A stretch of 21,523 nucleotides of DNA, from positions 1 to 21,523 of the forward strand of contig CAJKQE010000033.1 in NCBI GenBank assembly GCA_905201915.1, given 5' to 3'. This document shows, piece by piece, positions 1 to 6,747 of the stretch. Under the pieces are notes generated by a model. It made no database searches, was not told the DNA's origin, and saw nothing but the letters and a program-made list of their open reading frames with translations. This stretch comes from an uncultured Lachnospiraceae bacterium. GTDB lineage: Bacteria; Bacillota; Clostridia; Lachnospirales; Lachnospiraceae. The stretch's first letter is position 1; each line of letters opens with the position of its first letter. Position numbers and translations under genes: made by a program.

Positions 1-767
1 CTTGAGAAAGCTGTAGTAACCGCATTATATGCTGCAAACCAGAAAAAAATAGAAAGTAAAATCATATACAGACTTTTCTTCACTGATCTTGGCAATTCTT
101 TCGTATTTGCAGCTACTGTTTCCCCTGCAATCTCTTCTTCTTCGATTTCCTCTTTTTCAATTTCTGCTGCAATTTTCTTTTCTTTTACAGTTACAACCAG
201 CAAAATCACAGCAACTACCATAAGAAAAGCAACCCCGGCAAAAACTGCTGTATAATCCGGGCTTGTTCCTCCTTTTACCAGAAAACGAATAAGAAGAAGA
301 GTATATACACCCCCAATAGCACCCATTAAATTAATCACTGCATTTGCCTTACTTCTCAAAGGTTTTGGTGTCAAATCAGGCATCAATGCCACTGCAGGAG
401 AGCGATAAAATCCCATTGCCACTAATAAAACGGCAAGACATATCACAAACATGATAAAATTCTGCTTTTTATCCGCAAAAGGCAAAACCATTAAAAATAA
501 AACTGCAATAGATGTTCCTACAATAATAAAAGGTGTTCTCTTACCTAATCGAGTATTGGCTTTATCAGACAATGTTCCAAAAAAAGGAAGTAGAAAGACC
601 GCCAGAATATTGTCCGCTGCCATAATGGCTCCTGTAAATGTTTCATTCAAATGAAATGTATTTTGCAAAATCAGCGGAATAACATTATCGTACATCTGCC
701 AAAAAGCGCAAATAGATAAAAATGCAAGCCCAATAAAAAAAGTTCTCCTATAGTTCAGTTTCTCCAT
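1..767 (-). CDS. MFS/GPH-like transporter, 5' part (C-terminus beyond window)
   Basis: I translated 255 codons from an ATG at 767, preceded by a good GAGGAGG site. The reading frame is open to the window edge, so the C-terminal half is missing. The product is an inner-membrane secondary transporter with hydrophobic segments at about residues 8-28, 45-65, 80-97, 103-123, 143-163 and 174-195. The loop after the second segment carries the MFS signature GTLSDKANTRLGKRTPF (64-80), which resembles the SLC45/GPH sugar-proton symporter group. The central cytoplasmic loop is unusually acidic (Glu-rich, 202-217). The seventh segment begins near residue 233. Sugar or glycoside uptake is an inference from the family; the substrate cannot be read from the sequence. 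It has its own promoter, so it is probably a separate unit from the malic enzyme operon upstream on the same strand. Confidence 0.8.
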   Translation of the reverse strand, partial: MEKLNYRRTFFIGLAFLSICAFWQMYDNVIPLILQNTFHLNETFTGAIMAADNILAVFLLPFFGTLSDKANTRLGKRTPFIIVGTSIAVLFLMVLPFADKKQNFIMFVICLAVLLVAMGFYRSPAVALMPDLTPKPLRSKANAVINLMGAIGGVYTLLLIRFLVKGGTSPDYTAVFAGVAFLMVVAVILLVVTVKEKKIAAEIEKEEIEEEEIAGETVAANTKELPRSVKKSLYMILLSIFFWFAAYNAVTTAFS

Positions 768-797
768 TCTCTTCCTCCTCAAGTCAGGCTTACGCCC

Positions 798-823
798 GTT
801 TATGAAAACATTTTATCATAAAC
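798..823. promoter_or_regulatory. inverted repeat over transporter promoter (candidate operator)
   Basis: GTTTATGA and TCATAAAC form perfect 8-bp arms separated by 10 bp. They straddle the -10 box (810-815) and the expected start point of the transporter promoter. A repressor site is a reasonable inference from this position, but the sequence does not identify the regulator. Confidence 0.4.
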
Positions 824-838
824 AGAAATAATACTCAA
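810..838 (-). promoter_or_regulatory. sigma-A promoter of the transporter gene
   Basis: On the minus strand TTGAGT (838-833) and TAAAAT (815-810) are 17 nt apart. An extended -10 TGA lies directly before the -10 box. The expected start near 803 gives a leader of about 36 nt before the ATG at 767. Confidence 0.65.
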
Positions 839-893
839 ATAAAACAGGAGTCCCTGTATGAAACAAATCAAGTTTCATACAGGGACTCCTGTT
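836..893 (-). terminator. Rho-independent terminator after malic enzyme gene
   Basis: A perfect 22-bp stem (843-864 with 872-893) has a 7-nt loop. On the minus strand it is followed by TTTTATTT. It lies 23 nt beyond the malic enzyme stop codon. Its T-tract runs directly into the -35 box of the transporter promoter, which separates the two units. Confidence 0.9.
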
Positions 894-916
894 CTTATTT
901 ACAGTTCTGCCAAAAA

Positions 917-2089
917 TTAAATTCTAGCCACACCTGTTTTTCTTGCTGCTTCTGCTACTGCTTTTGCTACTGCCGGTGCTACACGTTCATCAAATGGATT
1001 TGGAATGATATAGTCCGGATTTAATTTATCTTCTTCGATTAAGTTTGCAATGGCATAAGCTGCCGCTACTTTCATTTCATCATTAATATCTTTTGCACGA
1101 ACATCTAACGCTCCACGGAAAATTCCAGGGAATGCTAAAACGTTGTTAATCTGATTTGGGAAATCACTTCTTCCTGTACCTACCACAGCTGCTCCTGCAT
1201 TCTTTGCTAATTCAGGCATAATTTCAGGAATTGGGTTTGCCATTGGGAAAAGAATTGGTTTTTCAGCCATATTCTTCACCATTTCTTCTGTAACAGTACC
1301 TGGTGCGGAAACACCGATAAACACGTCTGCACCTTTTAATACTTCTTCTAAAGTACCTTTTTCCATGTTCTGATTACAGATTTCAGCCATTTCCATTTTT
1401 TCTGCATTTAAGTTTTCTCTTCCTTTGTAGATAGCGCCCTGACGGTCACACATTACTACATTTTTCAGTCCCAGACTTACTAAAAGTTTAATGATTGCAA
1501 TACCTGCTGCGCCCGCTCCGGAAGTAACTACCTTGATATCTTCCAGATTTTTTCCTACTAATTTTAAGGCATTGATTAAAGCTGCTGCTGTTACAACAGC
1601 TGTTCCATGCTGATCATCATGGAAAATCGGGATATCACAGCATTCTTTTAATTTTCTTTCAATTTCAAAACATCTTGGAGCAGAAATATCTTCTAAGTTT
1701 ACTCCACCGAAGCTTCCTGCTAATAAACTAACTATTTTTACAATATCATCTACATCTTTGGAACGTACACATAATGGAAATGCATCTACATCTGCAAAAG
1801 TTTTAAATAATGCACATTTTCCTTCCATTACCGGCATACCTGCTTCCGGTCCGATATCCCCAAGACCAAGAACAGCAGTTCCATCTGTCACTACAGCTAC
1901 CATGTTACCACGGCGTGTATATTTATAAGACAAATCTACATCTTCTGAAATTTTCAGACATGGTTCAGCAACTCCCGGTGTATAAGCAACTGCTAATTCT
2001 TCCGGTGTCTGGATTTTTGCTCTGCTGATAACCTCAATTTTTCCTTTCCAGTCTTCATGCTGTTTTAATGCAAATTCTTTTTTGTCCAT
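917..2089 (-). CDS. malic enzyme, NAD(P)-dependent (short bacterial type)
   Basis: The enzyme oxidatively decarboxylates L-malate to pyruvate and CO2 in the cytoplasm while reducing NAD(P). The 390-residue length is typical of the short bacterial form. Visible motifs are AYTPGVAEPC (35-44) with the catalytic Tyr36, EGKCALFKTFAD with the catalytic Lys91, the metal-site segments NLEDI (131-135) and FHDDQHGTAV (157-166), the dinucleotide-binding GAGAAG (191-196), GVSAPG, and the late MANPIPE motif. An Asp follows the second strand of the nucleotide fold (MCDRQG), which fits NAD better than NADP, but this is only suggestive. The ATG at 2089 has AGGAG 9 nt upstream; an in-frame ATG at 2095 would have only 3 nt. 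It is the second gene of a unit behind an LDH/MDH homologue, 18 nt away. Confidence 0.92.
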   Translation of the reverse strand: MDKKEFALKQHEDWKGKIEVISRAKIQTPEELAVAYTPGVAEPCLKISEDVDLSYKYTRRGNMVAVVTDGTAVLGLGDIGPEAGMPVMEGKCALFKTFADVDAFPLCVRSKDVDDIVKIVSLLAGSFGGVNLEDISAPRCFEIERKLKECCDIPIFHDDQHGTAVVTAAALINALKLVGKNLEDIKVVTSGAGAAGIAIIKLLVSLGLKNVVMCDRQGAIYKGRENLNAEKMEMAEICNQNMEKGTLEEVLKGADVFIGVSAPGTVTEEMVKNMAEKPILFPMANPIPEIMPELAKNAGAAVVGTGRSDFPNQINNVLAFPGIFRGALDVRAKDINDEMKVAAAYAIANLIEEDKLNPDYIIPNPFDERVAPAVAKAVAEAARKTGVARI

Positions 2090-2107
2090 TGTCATAATCT
2101 CCTTTTT

Positions 2108-3055
2108 CTACTGTTCTTTTACCTGTGCCCAGAAATCTTTTAAAATTGCTACAGATTTGTTCATAGCCACTTGTTCTTCTTCATTCATCGGTATTCTCAG
2201 ACATGTTTCAATTCCTTCCCATCCAAGACGGCATGGTAAAGAAACTGCAACTCCTGCCCATTCACCAAAGCTTTCATCCAGAACACATGCAGCTGGAAGG
2301 ATTGCACTGTCATCTTTCATAATCGCTTCTACAATATTGGAAACGGACATTGCAATTCCATAGAATGTTGCACCTTTTAATCCGATAACTTCTGCGCCAC
2401 CATTCTTAGTATGTTCTGCAATTTCCTTTTTGTCAAGTGTCACTCCCACCTGTTTTGCATAATCTTCAATCGGGAAACCACCTACCATGGCTGAACTCCA
2501 AACTGCAACCTGACTATCACCATGTTCACCAACAATATATGCCTGGATATCTTCTACGTTTACATGAAGTTTTGTACTTATATTATAACGAAATCTTGCT
2601 GTATCTAAGGAAGTACCTGTTCCAATTACACGGTTTGCCGGAAGTCCTGATGTTTCCTGAACAGCCTTTGTAATGATATCTGCTGGATTAGAAACAACCA
2701 AAAGAAGTGGATTTTTCGCGTACTTCATAATATTTTCTGTGATACTACGAACAATGGATACATTTGTCTTTGCAAGCTCCAGACGAGTCTGTCCCGGTTT
2801 TCTTGCAATTCCTGCTGTGATAATAATCATCTGTGCATCCTTACATTCTTCATAGCCGCCCTGTCTTACCCATACCTGCTTATGGAAGCTGGTACCATGT
2901 GCAATATCAATCGCAGCACCTTTGGCTCTGTCTTCATTTACATCAATTAAGACAATGTCATTCGCCTGTTTTCTTACCATCAATGTATAAGCAATGGCTT
3001 CCCCTACATTTCCGGCACCAATAACTACAATCTTGTCTCTGTGTGTGTTCTTCAT
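2108..3055 (-). CDS. L-lactate/malate dehydrogenase family protein
   Basis: This is an NAD-dependent 2-hydroxyacid dehydrogenase of the LDH/MDH family, 315 residues from the ATG at 3055. AGGAG lies 11 nt upstream; a GTG at 3067 overlaps that site and was rejected. Visible features are the Rossmann IGAGNVG motif, the NAD-ribose Asp in VLIDVN, the TSLDTARFR segment with substrate-binding Arg and Asp, and the catalytic His in VGEHGDS. The ATFYGIAM segment has the Thr usual in LDH. The overall framework is LDH-like, but the substrate-specificity loop reads ARKPGQTR. Arg85 sits where LDH normally has Gln (Gln102 in LDH numbering) and malate dehydrogenases have Arg. With malic enzyme directly downstream, oxaloacetate/malate conversion is a serious alternative to lactate formation, so I give no gene symbol. 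Confidence 0.85.
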   Translation of the reverse strand: MKNTHRDKIVVIGAGNVGEAIAYTLMVRKQANDIVLIDVNEDRAKGAAIDIAHGTSFHKQVWVRQGGYEECKDAQMIIITAGIARKPGQTRLELAKTNVSIVRSITENIMKYAKNPLLLVVSNPADIITKAVQETSGLPANRVIGTGTSLDTARFRYNISTKLHVNVEDIQAYIVGEHGDSQVAVWSSAMVGGFPIEDYAKQVGVTLDKKEIAEHTKNGGAEVIGLKGATFYGIAMSVSNIVEAIMKDDSAILPAACVLDESFGEWAGVAVSLPCRLGWEGIETCLRIPMNEEEQVAMNKSVAILKDFWAQVKEQ

Positions 3056-3112
3056 TTTACGTATCACTCCTGTTGTTTTTTGTAGTATAGAAATATCACT
3101 TTAAATCAGCAA

Positions 3113-3133
3113 TGAAATTCGTTAAAAATTTCA
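3113..3133 (-). other. inverted repeat in the leader of the LDH/MDH-malic enzyme unit
   Basis: TGAAATT and AATTTCA (7-bp arms, 7-nt loop) lie between the promoter and the ribosome site. It could be a small hairpin in the leader of about 80 nt or a protein-binding site. It does not match the Rex consensus. The role is unknown. Confidence 0.25.
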
Positions 3134-3145
3134 CTTTTCCACTGA

Positions 3146-3174
3146 ATTTTACCACAATCTTTATTTTCTGTCAA
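3146..3174 (-). promoter_or_regulatory. sigma-A promoter of the LDH/MDH-malic enzyme unit
   Basis: On the minus strand a perfect TTGACA (3174-3169) is separated by exactly 17 nt from TAAAAT (3151-3146). The predicted start near 3139 leaves a leader of about 80 nt before the ATG at 3055. This is the strongest sigma-A promoter match in the window. Confidence 0.8.
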
Positions 3175-3185
3175 CGACTTTGTAT

Positions 3186-3260
3186 TAACAAAAAAACAAA
3201 AAGAGCAGATGCATTAAATGTATCTATTATGAATATTTATACATTCAACACAACTACTCT
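3186..3260 (-). terminator. Rho-independent terminator after recU (end of ten-gene unit)
   Basis: The arms 3202-3223 and 3239-3260 pair as a 22-bp stem on the minus-strand RNA with one mismatch (U-U) and several G-U pairs. The stem is followed by TTTTTGTTTTTTTG. It begins directly after the recU stop codon, which marks the end of the long operon. Confidence 0.88.
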
Positions 3261-3791
3261 TTATCTTTGTTCTAAATCTCTTTGTATCCCTTCTAAAAAA
3301 GGAACTAAAATATTTCCTGTCTTTTTCAAAAACCATTGATTCTCAAGTTCTGTATATTTAAAGTGTTTCAAACCACCATTTCTGCCTCTTTCCCAAAATT
3401 TCAAAACCTGAGCAAAAGGCATATAATAAATTTCATCTCTGTGAGAAAAATATAAAATCAAAAATGCAATTCCCTGCTGTTTCTCAAAATCTTTCATAAA
3501 TTCCACCTGATGCGCATGAATATTTTGTAAGGGAAATTTATCGGTATTACACTCTTTTGCATCGAAACATACAGGAATTCCCTGTACAGCACCTATATAG
3601 TCCACTGTACTTTTCTGGTCAAAATATGCCAAAGTAATGTGCCTGCTTTGTTGGTCAATACGCACCGGTGTAATGGGAGTTGGCACTTTCTGAATAAGCG
3701 CCAACCCCTTTTCCCGATACTGCTCACAGGTTCGATTAATAAGTTCCTCTAAAGTAGAACCGCGAAGTCCTCTGGAATTCCAAGTTGCCAT
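3261..3791 (-). CDS. recU: Holliday junction resolvase RecU
   Basis: RecU cleaves four-way junctions in recombinational repair and chromosome segregation. The 176 residues match the RecU family: NSRGLRGSTLEELIN near the N-terminus, then the PD-(D/E)xK nuclease core STVDYIG (Asp64) and FDAKE (Asp77, Lys79), FPLQNIHAHQ, and a late KFWER segment. Compared with Bacillus RecU (about 206 residues) it lacks about 30 N-terminal residues. The position of the usual active-site Glu (FEAKE in Bacillus) is Asp77, an acidic replacement the fold tolerates. The ATG at 3791 has AGGAG 8 nt upstream and lies 10 nt after the lepB stop. In Bacillus recU is paired with a penicillin-binding protein gene; here it closes an operon behind lepB. 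Confidence 0.88.
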   Translation of the reverse strand: MATWNSRGLRGSTLEELINRTCEQYREKGLALIQKVPTPITPVRIDQQSRHITLAYFDQKSTVDYIGAVQGIPVCFDAKECNTDKFPLQNIHAHQVEFMKDFEKQQGIAFLILYFSHRDEIYYMPFAQVLKFWERGRNGGLKHFKYTELENQWFLKKTGNILVPFLEGIQRDLEQR

Positions 3792-3801
3792 ATTTTTTCT
3801 C

Positions 3802-4341
3802 CTATTTCAGTATTTTAATACCCGGAAAATACCGTAATATGGCTTTTCCCACAATCTTATCTTTTTCTACATAAGGCTGTTTCCAGAAACGGGAGTCTCC
3901 GGAATGCTTACGATTATCTCCTAACATAAAATAACTGCCTTCCGGTACAACATAAGGACCATAATTTCCCATAGGTGTTTCCGGTGTAAAACTGTCGTCC
4001 AAAGGTGTATCAGAGCCATTAATATAGACTTTTCCTTCCCTAATTTCCACAGTTTCTCCTGGCAGACCAATCACTCTTTTAACGAACAACTGGCTCTCAT
4101 CATCAGGATATTTAAACACTACAATGTCAAATCGCTCTGGATCATTGAAAAGATATGCCAAACGATTTCCAAAAAAGCGATCTCCTGTCATAATCGTTTT
4201 TTCCATAGACTCTGAAGGGACTCTGGCATTAATAAGCAAAACATTATTAACAATCAATACCACCACTATTACAAAAATAATCATTTTGATATATTCCCAT
4301 AGTTCCTTCCATATTGAATTTTTTACAACTGGCTTACTCAT
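3802..4341 (-). CDS. lepB: signal peptidase I
   Basis: This membrane-bound serine protease removes signal peptides from exported proteins. The 179-residue protein has one N-terminal transmembrane segment (about 17-38) followed by an extracellular catalytic domain. PSESMEKT holds the nucleophile Ser45, VKRVIGLPGE holds the general base Lys88, and the box GDNRKHSGDSR is intact near residue 140. I chose the ATG at 4341, which overlaps the end of the preceding pseudouridine synthase gene by 8 nt and has GGGAG 12 nt upstream. A TTG at 4377 would add 12 residues, but it has no ribosome site and would overlap the upstream gene by 44 nt. The short single-TM form is typical of Firmicute SipS-type enzymes. 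Confidence 0.92.
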   Translation of the reverse strand: MSKPVVKNSIWKELWEYIKMIIFVIVVVLIVNNVLLINARVPSESMEKTIMTGDRFFGNRLAYLFNDPERFDIVVFKYPDDESQLFVKRVIGLPGETVEIREGKVYINGSDTPLDDSFTPETPMGNYGPYVVPEGSYFMLGDNRKHSGDSRFWKQPYVEKDKIVGKAILRYFPGIKILK

Positions 4342-5347
4342 GTTTCTTAACATCTCCCTTATTTTTTTCTGATGCAAATTCTAAAAGACCTTCCCCTTTT
4401 AATACTTTTTGGAATTTTTCAGGTACATCCGCTGTGATTGTTTTTAGCGACAGTTCTTTTAAAATCCCATTTGTTTTCGGAAAGATTAATTTCCATGCAT
4501 GAAGTAATTGATATTCAACTCCATATTTTTTCCGAAAGCTTTCATTTTTATCTTTTTCTCCATATTTCCAATCTCCGATAACCGGATGACCAATCCCGGC
4601 TAGATGACTTCGGATTTGATGAGAACGCCCTGTTAAAAGCTCTACCTTTAAAAGCGTATCTCCATTTTTTGAAATACCTAAAGGTTCATATTTTGTTTCA
4701 ATAGGAAGGCTTCCCTCCCTCTTTTCCTGATATACAACTACTTTATTATTCTTTTCATCCTTCCAAAGATACCCTTTAATATGAGCAGGTCTCTCTACTT
4801 TTCCTTTTACCAATGTCAAGTAATATTTATGCAAATTTCTTTCCTTAAACCACTGAGACATCTCCTGAAGTCCCTGAACTGTCTTTCCTGCTGCCACGAG
4901 ACCACTGGTATTTCTGTCTAAACGATTGCATATCCCCGGTCGAAAAGTCCTTAAATCATCCTTTGTCAAGGATTTATTTTTTAACAAATGGCCGGTTATA
5001 TATTCTACCAGAGATACGTCATCTTTTTCAGCTTTCTGAGATAACATTCCAGCCGGTTTATTTACAAATAACACATAACTGTCTTCATATACAATATCCA
5101 GCTCAGTCAGGTTGCTGCTTTTTTCTTCCCCACAGAATTTTTCTAATGTATCATCGGATAAAAATAATTTAATTTCATCATTCGGTTGCAATTTTTCATT
5201 TCCTGTAGCTTTTTTACCATTCAGTGTAATATTTTTCTTTCGAAGCATTTTGTAAATAAAGCTTTTGGGCGCTTCTTTTAAATATTTTCCCAGAAATTTA
5301 TCAAGCCTTTGACCACTTTCTAATTCTTTCACTAATAATTGTTTCAT
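4334..5347 (-). CDS. RluA-family pseudouridine synthase
   Basis: The enzyme isomerises specific uridines in RNA, most likely 23S rRNA, to pseudouridine. The 337-residue protein has an N-terminal S4 RNA-binding domain (about 13-60, beginning GQRLDKFL). The catalytic domain carries NKPAGMLSQ (96-104), NRLDRNTSGL with the catalytic Asp144 (the His of the usual HRLD is Asn here), and GRSHQIRSHLAGIGHPVIGD. The ATG at 5347 has AGGAG 5 nt upstream; an upstream TTG at 5374 has no ribosome site. The target site cannot be assigned, because RluC, RluD and their Firmicute relatives share these motifs. It is followed by lepB with an 8-nt overlap and preceded by an unknown membrane protein gene 8 nt away. 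Confidence 0.9.
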   Translation of the reverse strand: MKQLLVKELESGQRLDKFLGKYLKEAPKSFIYKMLRKKNITLNGKKATGNEKLQPNDEIKLFLSDDTLEKFCGEEKSSNLTELDIVYEDSYVLFVNKPAGMLSQKAEKDDVSLVEYITGHLLKNKSLTKDDLRTFRPGICNRLDRNTSGLVAAGKTVQGLQEMSQWFKERNLHKYYLTLVKGKVERPAHIKGYLWKDEKNNKVVVYQEKREGSLPIETKYEPLGISKNGDTLLKVELLTGRSHQIRSHLAGIGHPVIGDWKYGEKDKNESFRKKYGVEYQLLHAWKLIFPKTNGILKELSLKTITADVPEKFQKVLKGEGLLEFASEKNKGDVKKHE

Positions 5348-5355
5348 CGTTTCTC

Positions 5356-5973
5356 CTAAAGGGAAATTGCACAAATTACCCTTTTTATTTTTTCATTTCT
5401 TGTAAGTTCAGGTTCATCTGGATCAGGTTTAAATTTAATATCCTTTTCCAGCGCTTCCCGATGTTCCCACATAGTTTCCAGACGTTTCGTATAATCTCCC
5501 AACTTTCTGAAAATTTTCACGCTGACATAAAATCCATTCTGCCTTAAAATATCCTGTATATGTTTTTCTACAAAAGCAGTATCTGTTTTTTCTTTGCTGG
5601 TGTATCCTGCTACTGTGTTTCCGCAAATTGCAACAGAGTCCAGAAAGGACTGCTTTTCATAAGCAGAAACTACAAATTCATAACCACATACCAATCCATG
5701 TCTATGCTTTTCAATCTCCCGATAATCTTCTTCTTTCATAGGCTTTTGCATAAGCATCATAATCATACCTACTGCAAATTTACATGCAGGCAGACATGCC
5801 ACTGCTGCAAATACAGTAAAGACATTCTTTCTTTCACCATATATGGCAAGTCCTGTAAAAAACATAATTAAAGGCGGCGCAAAAGCAAGCAATGTATAAA
5901 TCACACGCCTCTTCTGCTGATTTTTGATATATCCAAAATCTCCTTTTTGTATTTTCTTTTCTTTATCTTTCAT
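5356..5973 (-). CDS. unknown two-TM membrane protein
   Basis: I do not recognise the family. The 205-residue product begins with a Lys-rich stretch (1-23), followed by two hydrophobic segments at about 24-45 and 51-75. The remaining 130 or so residues are soluble and charged and probably lie in the cytoplasm. Within this part, 95-125 (around GLVCGYEFVVSAYE and VAICGNTVAGY) looks like a beta-rich core, and the end is helical and charged, with a PDPDEPEL segment before the last helix. The ATG at 5973 has AGGAG 8 nt upstream. It sits in the middle of the ten-gene operon, 27 nt after a short-chain dehydrogenase gene and 8 nt before the RluA-family gene. No function can be given. Confidence 0.8.
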   Translation of the reverse strand: MKDKEKKIQKGDFGYIKNQQKRRVIYTLLAFAPPLIMFFTGLAIYGERKNVFTVFAAVACLPACKFAVGMIMMLMQKPMKEEDYREIEKHRHGLVCGYEFVVSAYEKQSFLDSVAICGNTVAGYTSKEKTDTAFVEKHIQDILRQNGFYVSVKIFRKLGDYTKRLETMWEHREALEKDIKFKPDPDEPELTRNEKIKRVICAISL

Positions 5974-6000
5974 TTTTTTCGCTCCTTAGGGATTTCTTTT

Positions 6001-6744
6001 TCACATAAAATGCATAATAAACTTTCTGGGTATAAATTTACATACCACTCGCAAAGCTTTCATAGAAAAACCATACACAGAAATCTCCCGTCCTCTTTCG
6101 CTGTCTTTTAGAGCCTTTTCCACCACAGCTTCTGCATCGGCAATAAAAGGCTTTTTATAAAAAGGCATATTTTCCTTTCCGCCCATTTTTTCTAAAAAAG
6201 GGGTATCTACAGGTCCCGGACACACTGCTGTAACCACAATTCTTCCCTTTTGCTCAACTCCCAGCGCTCTCGCAAAAGAGAGCACATAAGCTTTAGAAGC
6301 CGCATACACTGCAAATCCAGGCTGAGGAACAAATGCTGCACCACTGGAAAGGCATATAATACGACTGCCCTTTTTGCAATAAGGAAGGCAAAGGCTTATA
6401 AATGCTGTCAGTGCTGTACAATTTAATTCTGTCATCTGACACAGTTGGTCTACGGCAGTATCTTCTACCTTTCTTTGAATTCCCATTCCTGCGCTTTCTA
6501 CCAAAAGTTGAATACATGGTTTTTTTCTTTTCAAAAGCTCACAAAATTCATCCAAAGCCTGTCTGTCTGTTAAATCCATAGACAAAATACATAGTTTGGG
6601 AATTTCCTTTTTCAATTTCTCTAAAACCTCTTTTTTTCTGGCAATTACCCATATCTCATCCAACTCTTTATATTTTTTTGCAATCTGTCTGGTAAAAGCC
6701 TTTCCCATACCGGAAGAAGCACCTGTAATCACTGCAATTTTCAT
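6001..6744 (-). CDS. short-chain dehydrogenase/reductase (SDR)
   Basis: This is a 247-residue NAD(P)-dependent oxidoreductase of the classical SDR fold. It shows TGASSGMG (7-14) for cofactor binding, Asp57 in the MDLTD segment, Asn108, and the catalytic set Ser134, Tyr147 and Lys151 (YAASK). The PGPVDTPF segment follows strand six. The usual NNAG motif reads VESAG, a mild deviation. Arg36 in the VIARKK segment after the second strand favours NADP(H), by inference. The substrate is not predictable; the C-terminus (KALRVVCKFIPRKF) is basic and hydrophobic, as in SDRs that act on lipids or associate with membranes. It starts 3 nt after the ygiQ stop codon and is clearly co-transcribed. Confidence 0.88.
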   Translation of the reverse strand: MKIAVITGASSGMGKAFTRQIAKKYKELDEIWVIARKKEVLEKLKKEIPKLCILSMDLTDRQALDEFCELLKRKKPCIQLLVESAGMGIQRKVEDTAVDQLCQMTELNCTALTAFISLCLPYCKKGSRIICLSSGAAFVPQPGFAVYAASKAYVLSFARALGVEQKGRIVVTAVCPGPVDTPFLEKMGGKENMPFYKKPFIADAEAVVEKALKDSERGREISVYGFSMKALRVVCKFIPRKFIMHFM

Positions 6745-6747
6745 AAA

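Noticed and set aside
3056..3067. GTG start at 3067 for the LDH/MDH gene
   Set aside because: The AGGAG ribosome site ends on the first base of this GTG, so it cannot serve it. The ATG at 3055 fits the family length.
3178..3192. Rex-like half site upstream of the LDH/MDH promoter
   Set aside because: TTGTTAATACAA is present on the minus strand, but the second half site with the Rex spacing is missing.
4334..4377. TTG start for signal peptidase I at 4377
   Set aside because: No ribosome site, and it would overlap the upstream gene by 44 nt. The ATG at 4341 gives an 8-nt overlap and a standard N-terminus before the membrane segment.
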